Below, one piece after another: positions 58,701-64,000 of a DNA stretch of 64,000 nucleotides. How positions within the stretch are numbered: the first letter of the stretch is position 1; each line of letters begins with the position of its first letter. This stretch comes from Lumbricus terrestris (Eukaryota; Annelida; Clitellata; Crassiclitellata; Lumbricidae). The stretch lies in NCBI GenBank assembly GCA_949752735.1, contig OX457041.1:26414576-26478575 (forward strand), written 5' to 3'. The position numbers and the translations under genes are program-made. A model generated the notes under the pieces. It searched no databases. It saw only the letters and a list, made by a program, of their open reading frames with translations, and had not been told where the DNA came from.

Positions 58701-61700
58701 GGAACCATTGGGAATTGTCCTTAGAACTCAAAATGGCGGTTTCTTAAAAGTGGCGTCCTGCGTCAAGGACATTCAAACAAATTGTCAAGACATGTCGCTT
58801 CTGGTGTCGTTTACATATATGATTTTTGACTCGCAAAACACCAATCTAAGGTCAAAATCATCTTAGGACATCAATATAAAGCCAATAATATTGGTCAATG
58901 TTTTGCAAAACAGCAAAACTGTTTTTATAAAAACAAATATTTCTTTTGTTTTCGTTGCTTTTCTTCGGTTTTTCGTGGCATACTTCCTCATGTATCTGGG
59001 TGGTTCTTGCAATTCTAATTATAATTATTATAATTTGTAATTAGACTAAATAGCTGAAACATAATAATCGTAGTTTTTCATGTTTCCACCCGGGAAGGGA
59101 AAACGCCCCCACAGCAGTTATGACCAACAGTACAGCGATGATTCTTTCGTCTCCATGCAACTCCTTCGGATCGATCGGGATCACGGACTCATCCAGACGA
59201 AGCAAAGGATCGACCGGGAACAGCTCTGCTACAATACTCTTTCCACCTTCTCTTCCTCCTCCTCCTCCTCCTCTCCTCCTCCTCCTCCTCCTCCTCTTCT
59301 TTCTTTAGGTCCAACTGCCTCATCCGACTTTAGGTGCTTGACTACAATGGAGGTCTGGTTGGATCACCCTCAGAAGTCCTGACGGTCAAAGTCGACGTTT
59401 AAGACATCAACGATAACGGTACAGTCTTCGAGGACCACGAGTTCACCCTGACGATCTCCGAGGCTTCACTTCCGGGGACCATCGTCAGTCTTCTACTCGC
59501 CAGAGACATCGACAGTCAGCGATTCGGCGCAAGAACTGCCGTATATTTCCGGTTCAGCAAATGCACTTCTGGCTGGTAAGTGACCTCCATTCTGGTCAGG
59601 ACGACACTGAACTGCAACTGGAACTGACTGGACAACTGGACCTCGAGCAAACTGACCGCTTCCGGTTGCACCTCGTGGCCTACGATAGTGGCAACCCAGT
59701 CCTGACTGGACAACTCGACATTCGACTACAACGACATTCAACGAAGATCGACCTTCGAAGTGTCTATTTCAGAGGACCTTGAGGCAGGATCAACGATCTG
59801 CAAGGTCATGGCTCGGACCGTGACCTTGGACCTAATGGATTAGATCGGTTCTACCTCGACGCCAGCACAAGGCCCTCAAGGACGACCGATCTCTACCGCA
59901 TAAATAACGAAACGGGGGCAATTGAGCTGCTGAGGAGGCTAAACTTTGAACCAGTATTTCTCCATTAATTGCAGGTGCTTGCCATTGACTCAAGTCATGA
60001 CGTCCGATTGACCGACGAAGCAAGCGTCATCGTACACGTCAATGAAAATGGACCTATTGTGATGGTCAATGTCCTGACAGAGTCCGGAGTGGCCGAGGTG
60101 TCTGAGGATGCTCTCATTGAAACCTTCGTCGCTCATCTCAGAGTCAACGATCCGGATGACGGGCTATATGGACAGATGACGTGTTCACTGGACGGTGACG
60201 GGGTCTTTCTGTGGGACCCAATCTGCTAGGATCAGTACAAAGTGACTAAAGCAGCATTGAGGTCAGTGGACCGTGAACCGACAGCTGAGCACCGTCTGAC
60301 CACTGTCTATAGTGATCTAGTATATCCAATGACGTCAACCATGGTGCAACTGATTGTCACGGTTGTTGACGAAGAGGATAATCCTCCGTCTTTTACGAGC
60401 GATATCTACGAGGAAATTGTCTTTAAGAACATCCACTCTGGTCATCATCTAGCTCTTGTAGAGGCAGTGGACCGTGACAAAGGACTGAGCGTAGTCATGC
60501 GATACGCAACTGACAAACATTTGAAGGAATGCTTCGATGTCCATCCTTCGAAAGGCATCGTCTCGGCCAAGGTCAGTCTCGATCAGGAGGTCACAATCAA
60601 GGTAAACGTATCCATCTTGGCCTTTGACGTTGACGTCATCAGCACTGCTTTTGTTGAACATCAAAGACATTGACGACGACATTCCACGGCTCATTGAGTT
60701 AAGCTACAGTTTCGGTGCCCTGGAAAACCAGCCAATCGGAACGCAGGTAGGAGATCATCATAGTCGACTGATGACAGTCATTGCAAGAGATGCTGATGCA
60801 GAAGACAATGCCCGTCTCTCCTATTACATCTCTCAGCATCCTGTAGACGCCGCTTGCCATCATCACCAGTCCACCACCACCGCAGCTTCCTTCAGATCGA
60901 CCAGAGAACAGGTGTCATCTCCATCAGCACTACCACCACCAGCATGTCTAAATCGACCAATCTGACTTTGTTCGTTGAGGTCCGTGATAGCGGCCCAACT
61001 GTTCGTCAGGCGCGAACCTTCTTCTATCTCGTCATCAGTGAATCACTCATCGAAAAAGCGCAGGGAGACGGATCGGATAAAGACGTCGTCGTTGTCATCA
61101 TCATAATCGTCGTCGTCATCGTCATAATCGTTGTACTGATGGTCAAAACTCCTGTGGCGGCGTTTTCCCTTCCCGGGTGGAAATATGAAAAACTACGATT
61201 TTTATGTTTCAGCTATTTAGTCTAATTACAAATTATAATAATTATAATTAGAAATGCAAGAACCACCCAGATACATGAGGAAGTATGCCACGAAAAACCG
61301 AAGAACAGCAACGAAAACAAAAGAAATATTTGTTTTTATAAAAACAGTTTTGCTGTTTTGCAAAACATTGACCAATATTATTGGCTTTATATTGATGTCC
61401 TAAGATGATTTTGACCTTAGATTGGTGTTTTTCGAGTCAAAAATAATATGTGTAAACGACACCAGAAGCGACATGTCTTGACAATTTGTTTGAATGTCCT
61501 TGACGCAGGACGCCATTTTTAAGAAGTCGCCATTTTGAGTTCTAAGGACAATTCCCAATGGTTCCGATGCATAATAATCAAAACTGTGAGAAAACATCCA
61601 GAGTTATGAAGGAATATGTCACAAGGAAATTGGAAAACAGGAAAATGAAAATGAAGAACTATTTGATAATTTTAATAGCAATTTTGCTGTTTTTTATGTA

Positions 61701-62960
61701 AAAATACTTATTTTGGCTTAATTTTGATGTCTAATGTTAATTTTGACCTCAGATTCATGTTATTCGAGTCAGAAATATATAGAAACGACACCAGACACGA
61801 GATGATACGATGATTTATAAGAATTTCTTAGACTCAGGCCGCCATTTTGAAAAAAGCCGCCATCTTGAATTCTAAGGAAAATTTCGGATGGCTCCCCTTC
61901 TGAAAATGTTCTCTTAGGTCCCAACTACAACTGTGCCAATCGGCAACCCGTGTTCAAAAAGTGCAGTTTCCTAACCAGAATCTGACTTGTACCGCTTAGA
62001 CTAATACTATGTTTAAGTATTGTCATATCCTATTTTTATCCTATTTTTATTGTCTGTGTACCGTATTTTGTTTTAGGTTTATTCGTTGTTCAGTATTTAT
62101 GCATTCGGTCAATCTTTAAGCATATTCTTTAAGTTTAATGTTTCGCTGATCTAATGAAATGGTGATGTTTGATGTGATGTTTGATGTGCTGTTTGATGTG
62201 ATGTTTGATGTGATGTTTCATGTGATGTTTGATATGATGTTTGATATGATGTTTGATGTGATGTTGTGTGTGATGTTTGATGTAATGTTTGATGTGATGT
62301 TTGATGTGATGTTTGATGTGATGTTTGATGTGATGTTTCATGTGATGTTTGATATGATGTTTGATATGATGTTTGATGTGATGTTGTGTGTGATGTTTGA
62401 TGTAATGTTTGATGTGAGGTTTGATGTGATGTTTGATGTGATGTTTGATGTGATGTTTGATGAGTTGTTTTGATGTGATGTTTGATGTGATGTTGTATGT
62501 GATGTTTGATGTGATGTTTGATGTGATGTTTGATGTGATGTTTGATGTGATGTTTGATGAGATGTTTTGATGTGATGTTTGATGTGATGTTTGATGTGAT
62601 GTTTGATGTGCTGTTTGATGTGATGTTTGATGTGATGTTTGATGTGATGTTTGATATGATGTTTGATATGATGTTTGATGTGATGTTGTATGTGATGTTT
62701 GATGTAATGTTTGATGTGATGTTTGATGTGATGTTTGATGTGATGTTTGATGTGATGTTTGATGTGATGTTTGATATGATGTTTGATGTGATGTTTGATG
62801 TGATGTTTGATGTGATGTTTGATATGATGTTTGATGTGATGTTTGATGTGATGTTAGAGACTTGCGGAGCATGAGCAGCCGAGCGACGACCATCAGCAAG
62901 TGAAGGTGATGCAACAGCAGCAGCATCAGGATGGCCAGCGCAGTGACCATCAACAGCAAG
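39932..62960 (+). CDS. NUCB: Nucleobindin (secreted/Golgi EF-hand calcium-binding protein), 3' end missing
   Basis: Twelve coding exons in consistent phase. In order: signal peptide and acidic N-terminus; nesfatin-like segment (one exon plus a duplicate); KR-containing helix; leucine-rich and coiled-coil parts; EF hand 1 ([12 protein letters not shown]); acidic linker; EF hand 2 ([12 protein letters not shown]); second coiled coil; Q/H-rich tail. Every block aligns in order with vertebrate NUCB1/NUCB2. Nucleobindins bind calcium in the Golgi and secretory path, interact with G-alpha proteins, and NUCB2 is processed to nesfatin-1. The conserved KR before KEL (47452 exon) corresponds to the nesfatin-1 cleavage region. 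The final coding exon after 62960 (phase 1) is not recognised in the last kilobase. Introns are unusually loaded with transposons, the largest being 5.2 kb and 4.9 kb. Confidence 0.95.
41008..41115 (+). CDS. NUCB: Nucleobindin exon: nesfatin-like segment
   Basis: 36 codons encoding [20 protein letters not shown] then [16 protein letters not shown], the conserved YxRYLxEVxxVLExDxxFxxKL signature. Acceptor TTTACAG, donor GTAATA. Phase 0 on both sides. Confidence 0.95.
42616..42726 (+). CDS. NUCB: Nucleobindin exon duplicate: second nesfatin-like segment
   Basis: 37 codons: [20 protein letters not shown] then [17 protein letters not shown]. Clearly homologous to the 41008-41115 exon (Y-YL-EV-L-SD-F-K-L positions kept), same phase 0/0, 1.5 kb downstream. 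Good acceptor (TTTCTGCAG); the donor GTTGCT is poor. Vertebrate nucleobindins have only one such unit, so this may be an added, mutually exclusive or terminal exon. Without splicing the frame stops after three more codons and a TGA. Confidence 0.7.
43455..43502 (+). CDS. NUCB: Candidate alternative last exon of nucleobindin
   Basis: A strong acceptor (CTCTTTCTCTTACCTCATTT, TTCAG) opens a phase-0 frame of 15 codons, [15 protein letters not shown], then TGA. It is in phase with the preceding nesfatin-like exons. A poly(A) signal follows 32 bp later. Splicing to it would give a short secreted protein without coiled coils or EF hands. Prediction only. Confidence 0.4.
   Translation, partial: AVNEGIPFHALDVNF
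43534..43539 (+). terminator. Candidate poly(A) signal AATAAA
   Basis: AATAAA in TTTAAATAAAAGTTG, 32 bp after the stop of the candidate alternative exon, followed by T/G-rich sequence (GGATTGTTGTCTT). Confidence 0.4.
43540..44616. other. Nucleobindin intron, no feature recognised
   Basis: AT-rich intronic sequence. A 66-codon ORF at 43628-43828 (+) is not supported by domain or splice context. Confidence 0.4.
44617..44676. repeat. TA microsatellite, left flank of an inverted-repeat element
   Basis: AT dinucleotide run directly joined to the TAGGGTGG terminus. Confidence 0.85.
44677..46660. mobile_element. Inverted-repeat DNA element, about 1.98 kb, TA target
   Basis: Left end TAGGGTGGTCGTATCTG; right end, inverted, TAGGGTGGTCGTTAAAAAT. 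The arms run for about 145 bp each (44677-44825 and 46518-46660) with shared blocks, including AATATTTAGGACTAGCACAA on the left and its near complement on the right. Inserted into a TA run, so a TA duplication is likely but cannot be proved. No transposase ORF in the interior, which includes a stretch near 46350 resembling a SINE/LINE tail (GTGGCGCTATATAAATGGAT). Confidence 0.7.
46661..46721. repeat. TA microsatellite, right flank of the inverted-repeat element
   Basis: Continuation of the TA run split by the element at 44677-46660. Confidence 0.85.
46722..47451. other. Nucleobindin intron, no feature recognised
   Basis: AT-rich with ATA/AAT trinucleotide clusters near 47090-47180. Opposing ORFs come from these repeats. 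Confidence 0.5.
47452..47578 (+). CDS. NUCB: Nucleobindin exon: helix with KR processing-type site
   Basis: Encodes [42 protein letters not shown] and one base of the next codon. The D-FVSH-IRT-LDE-KR-E block is a nucleobindin signature; KR lies where NUCB2 is cut to release nesfatin-1. Acceptor TTTAG, donor GTAAGA. Confidence 0.95.
47590..49155. other. Nucleobindin intron with weak repeat relics
   Basis: No exon recognised. Near 48590-48640 the text TTGTGGGCGCTGTAGAAGT resembles the tail of the local SINE/LINE families. Near 48970-49015 a TTCCGCGGAACC palindrome is present, perhaps a hAT relic. Confidence 0.4.
49156..49280 (+). CDS. NUCB: Nucleobindin exon: leucine/acidic segment
   Basis: Encodes [41 protein letters not shown], matching the HLD-N-xxFEAxDLxxLIQ block. 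Acceptor CTTGCAG, donor GTGAAC; enters in phase 1 and exits in phase 0. Confidence 0.95.
49602..49787 (+). CDS. NUCB: Nucleobindin exon: coiled-coil / basic segment
   Basis: 62 codons: [40 protein letters not shown], then [20 protein letters not shown]. It aligns with the ATxDLxxYDxxxxEEFKxYEM...HPK region, which includes the DNA-binding-like basic part named in vertebrates. Acceptor CTACAG, donor GTATGT, phase 0/0. Confidence 0.95.
49965..50263 (-). pseudogene. LINE 3' end: ORF2 C-terminus and 3' tail
   Basis: On the minus strand 90 codons include [20 protein letters not shown] and [16 protein letters not shown], the C-terminus of CR1/Rex-like non-LTR retrotransposons, then TAG and a short 3' end CCCATTGAAGAGGCGCTATA followed by ATATAATGA repeats. 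5'-truncated. The 3' end is shared with the SINE family. Confidence 0.8.
50837..50927 (+). CDS. NUCB: Nucleobindin exon: conserved VWEE-D and KTFF block
   Basis: Encodes [20 protein letters not shown] and [10 protein letters not shown], immediately before EF hand 1. Acceptor GTCCAG, donor GTTTGT, leaving phase 1. Confidence 0.95.
50940..51679. other. Nucleobindin intron, no feature recognised
   Basis: AT-rich, no repeats of note. Confidence 0.5.
51680..51738 (+). CDS. NUCB: Nucleobindin exon: EF hand 1
   Basis: With the split codon it encodes the 12-residue loop [12 protein letters not shown], with oxygen ligands at positions 1, 3, 5, 9 and 12, then IEALFQQE. Acceptor CTTTAG, donor GTAAGA. 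A full canonical calcium-binding loop. Confidence 0.95.
52342..52890 (+). pseudogene. piggyBac transposase, N-terminal fragment (broken)
   Basis: Three joined frames: [12 protein letters not shown] start, then [18 protein letters not shown] with an acidic serine-rich tail, then [59 protein letters not shown], a stop, and [14 protein letters not shown]. The last part is the start of the DDE-type piggyBac domain (xxxFTDExxxxIVxETNxYA...EMxxFLGIL). The catalytic aspartates are missing; the sequence runs into the LINE. Confidence 0.75.
52930..56240 (+). mobile_element. Nearly intact LINE (CR1/L2-type non-LTR retrotransposon), nested in piggyBac
   Basis: One ORF2-like coding region with endonuclease and reverse transcriptase, then about 270 bp of 3' UTR and a tail AATAAATGAATTGAATTGAA. 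The coding frame is open upstream of the first Met back to about 52975 ([17 protein letters not shown]), a usual N-terminus for these proteins, so the copy is only slightly 5'-truncated. The exact 5' junction is not certain. Confidence 0.85.
53091..55944 (+). pseudogene. LINE endonuclease / reverse transcriptase, one frameshift
   Basis: Frame 1 (53091-55466) encodes an apurinic-type endonuclease (HLNCRS near the start, LTETWL with catalytic E at about 31, YRPPG, GDFNID, SDHLPV) and reverse transcriptase ([54 protein letters not shown] and FADDT). Frame 2 continues from about 55450 to 55944 with [27 protein letters not shown] and [13 protein letters not shown] to the end. The switch is at a C-run (CTCCCCCCCCAC, about 55444-55453), consistent with one extra C. 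Nothing else is broken. It copies itself by target-primed reverse transcription; Jockey/CR1 group, exact clade open. Confidence 0.85.
56539..56672. mobile_element. piggyBac-type MITE, 134 bp
   Basis: Inverted ends CCCTTTGTGTGCCAGA and TCTGGCATGCAAAGGG flanked by TTAA on both sides (56535-56538 and 56673-56676). It contains a twice-repeated GAGGTGC-GAATTGCAACAT unit. No coding capacity. Different termini from the larger piggyBac just to its left. Confidence 0.85.
56957..57139 (+). CDS. NUCB: Nucleobindin exon: acidic linker and EF hand 2
   Basis: 61 codons: [32 protein letters not shown], loop [12 protein letters not shown], then [17 protein letters not shown]. It matches the E-D-M-MRxHVMxxVDxNxDxLxxLEEFLxSTQxxEF signature. 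Acceptor ATGTAG, donor GTAGAC. Confidence 0.96.
57225..57310 (-). mobile_element. Short LINE/SINE 3' tail fragment
   Basis: ATTC repeat followed by AATCTACTCAGGAGCGCTCC, the complement of the GGAGCGC-CTGAGTAG tail found in the SINE copies and the LINE at 49965-50263. Very short relic. Confidence 0.45.
57702..57791. mobile_element. Tiny hAT MITE, 90 bp
   Basis: Ends CAGTGGTTCCCAACCT and GGTTGGGAACCACTG are inverted repeats of the common hAT form. Flanks CTCTAACC (57694-57701) and CTCTAACT (57792-57799), 7 of 8 identical. It sits 40 bp from the acceptor of the next nucleobindin exon. Confidence 0.9.
57831..57938 (+). CDS. NUCB: Nucleobindin exon: second coiled coil
   Basis: 36 codons: [36 protein letters not shown], matching the Y(T/S)(E/D)EEL--FE-E--AR-- block after EF hand 2. 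Acceptor TTTAAAG, donor GTTCGC, phase 0/0. Confidence 0.92.
58296..59113 (+). repeat. Left inverted-repeat arm
   Basis: 818 bp, matched base by base over most of its length by the complement of 61152-61969. It contains tandem subrepeats at about 58375-58650 and 58660-58930 (both with CCTTAGAAYTCAARATGGCG). Confidence 0.9.
59114..61151 (+). pseudogene. Protocadherin-like fragment (several cadherin repeats plus membrane helix), decayed
   Basis: Frames on the plus strand, broken by stops and shifts, show cadherin repeats in order: [33 protein letters not shown], the linker calcium motif; [135 protein letters not shown]. Near 61084-61145 a helix [19 protein letters not shown] forms a membrane span, and the sequence enters the right arm directly after it. 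A (TCC)n expansion lies at 59250-59295. About five repeats are represented. No introns need be assumed, as in single-exon protocadherin ectodomains. Not functional. Confidence 0.8.
61152..61969 (-). repeat. Right inverted-repeat arm
   Basis: Complement of the left arm. The paired 65-codon ORFs in the two arms (58669-58866 and 61400-61597) are copies of each other and are not considered genes. Confidence 0.9.
62155..62852. repeat. 12-bp satellite (GATGTGATGTTT), about 58 units
   Basis: Unit TGATGTGATGTT with variants GATATGATGTTT, GATGTAATGTTT, GATGTGCTGTTT and GATGTTGTATGT. Open in several frames on both strands because the unit length is a multiple of three, giving FDVM-type and HQTS-type artefact translations. 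It ends about 6 bp before the acceptor of the next nucleobindin exon. Confidence 0.95.
62858..62960 (+). CDS. NUCB: Nucleobindin exon: Q/H-rich C-terminal tail
   Basis: Encodes [34 protein letters not shown]. Acceptor ATGTTAG, donor GTAATC. Phase 0 in and 1 out, consistent with the preceding exon. Vertebrate NUCB1 has a glutamine-rich tail at the same place. The acceptor directly follows the 12-bp satellite, whose copies lack a pyrimidine tract on this strand other than short T runs. Confidence 0.82.
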
Positions 62961-63038
62961 GTAATCTTATCTGGTTAAGTCCGTCTGACCCTAGTTTAAC
63001 ACTTTACTGACAAACATATACTGTGATGCATTGAACTT

Positions 63039-63399
63039 ATCATTAGAGGGTTAATTTAATATTATCGTATCTCTTTACCAGTGATTTCCAATCTAATCAT
63101 ATATGCAGTGGTTATCAAATCAAATCGTTTATTTGGCAACCAACAATTCAAGAATCAAAAGAAACAAAAGTTTGCAAATATAATGAAGCAGTGCGCAAGT
63201 AATGTTTCTGATAGTTTGCATTTAGTTGCACAGGGGCCCTTCTGGAAGTGGTCTTTACTAGGTGGGCCACCTGTGGGGTGATCCCATGAAGATGATAGCC
63301 ATTAGGTTGCGGAGGTGTGGTTCTGACATCATTAGAGGGTTAATCTAAGCTTATCGTATCTCTTTACCAGTGATTTCCAATCTAATCATATATGCAGTG
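63039..63399. mobile_element. Short retro-insertion between 72-bp direct repeats
   Basis: The sequences 63039-63110 and 63328-63399 are near-identical direct repeats (ATCATTAGAGGGTTAAT ... ATCATATATGCAGTG). Between them lies a 217-bp insert beginning ATCAAATCAAATCGTTTATT, the complement of a LINE-type 3' end with TTGAT repeats. This suggests a short minus-strand LINE copy with a long target-site duplication. Confidence 0.6.
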
Positions 63400-64000
63400 T
63401 ATGTATCAAAATAACTTTAAAACGACAGCAAACACCTTAACTGAGTGCGCAGAATCGTTATTTGAATTAAGAGGCTGACATCTTGTTTTGAGCTGTTTTT
63501 AATTTACAATACTTTACTTCAATTTACCTAACTTTGCCTGACAGTGACTTTATGTGTTCTTAAAGTGATCCATGTTTAGTATTAACTGCACATACAGTTC
63601 ACAGATTATTTTTATAAATGCCTAAATTAGAGAATAACATTTCATACATTTATGTGTCTAAACTTTCAGATAAGAAATGCTTCAAAAATCTAATTCTCTC
63701 TGGCATGCAAGCTTCTGATTGTCTTACTGTTATTCATATATGTCATTTCACTCACCTACCAATTTTTGGGTTCACATCAGGTTCTGTCTAACTTCATGTG
63801 CGTACAAAATATTTTCATTCTAGTCATAACGACGATAAAAGTGAATGATCATTTTAAGTGCTAATAATAAATAATAATAGTAATAAGAAGATCTCAAAGC
63901 TTTGTACGTACTTCCTTTACAATTCCTTTGCAATACAATAAGTCAGATTGTCGGTGAATATTATGACTAGAAATTTATCAGATTTTGTTAGTATTCATTT
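63400..64000. other. Right end of window, no feature recognised
   Basis: AT-rich. The last coding exon of nucleobindin should be entered in phase 1, but no convincing acceptor plus coding stretch is seen, so it probably lies beyond the window. Confidence 0.4.

Larger units (their letters stand above)
58273..62003. mobile_element. Long inverted-repeat element with captured protocadherin sequence
   Basis: Two nearly identical arms in opposite orientation: 58296-59113 and 61152-61969, 818 bp each. Arm ends are AAACTGCACTTTTTGAACAC outside and CCACCCGGGAAGGGAAAACG inside. Beyond the arms a further inverted pair TAGTCTARGCGGTACA (58273 and 62003) suggests the true termini, with an indel between. 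Each arm holds two diverged ~275-bp subrepeats with ATGGCGGC words. Between the arms lies 2 kb of decayed cadherin-coding sequence and no transposase. No clear target-site duplication. I infer a non-autonomous transposon that picked up part of a host gene; a foldback duplication is the alternative. Confidence 0.75.

Noticed and set aside
58669..58866. 65-codon ORF with a near copy at 61400-61597
   Set aside because: Both are the same sequence in the two inverted arms; differences between copies do not favour a coding constraint.
62135..62959. 274-codon minus-strand ORF of HQTS and KHHI repeats, and plus-strand FDVM repeats
   Set aside because: All are translations of the 12-bp satellite, open in many frames because the unit is a multiple of three.

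Overview
This is nuclear genomic DNA of an animal, most likely a marine invertebrate deuterostome and possibly an echinoderm. Evidence: spliced genes with GT-AG introns, an animal selenocysteine tRNA, Ena/VASP and nucleobindin genes, very dense transposons, and a Ty3/gypsy-like retrotransposon with the integrase-before-reverse-transcriptase order described from deuterostome (Gmr1-like) elements. Species is not resolved. There are no prokaryotic operons, ribosome binding sites or CRISPR arrays.

Layout. 1-5.2 kb: remains of an LTR retrotransposon on the minus strand (Gag-like ORF plus a candidate 1,440-bp LTR). 5.5-10 kb: a graveyard of small DNA transposons (Harbinger-like and hAT-like, several with exact target-site duplications) and LINE 3' fragments. 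11.3-20.6 kb: an Ena/VASP gene on the minus strand. Seven coding exons carry EVH1, Q-rich, polyproline, G-actin-binding and tetramerisation parts; six have consistent splice phases, while the first and last coding exons and at least one linker exon are missing or unrecognised. Its introns hold a 2-kb hAT insertion and several satellites. 22.0-29.4 kb: a complete, apparently very young LTR retrotransposon on the minus strand, with 1,033-bp LTRs that look identical, a GTGTC target-site duplication, and Gag and Pol reading frames. It is inserted into an older TGACGTCA-rich repeat. 29.8-34.4 kb: no gene recognised. 34.5-36.7 kb: an old hAT element that received a Helitron and two other hAT elements. 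37.3 kb: tRNA-Sec, minus strand, with an upstream TATA box.

39.9 kb to beyond 62.9 kb: a nucleobindin gene on the plus strand. Twelve coding exons in consistent phase encode a signal peptide, a nesfatin-like segment, a coiled coil, two EF hands and a Q-rich tail; the last exon lies beyond the window or was not recognised. Within it are a duplicated exon in the nesfatin-like part, a candidate alternative terminal exon with a poly(A) signal, a 2-kb inverted-repeat element, a piggyBac element split by a nearly intact LINE, and a 3.7-kb element with ~0.8-kb inverted repeats enclosing a decayed protocadherin fragment. A 12-bp satellite abuts the acceptor of the last recognised exon.

The host genes are functionally independent. 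The main message of the window is layered transposition: gene capture by an inverted-repeat element, nested insertions, a SINE family that shares its 3' tail with a LINE, and one very young retrotransposon.
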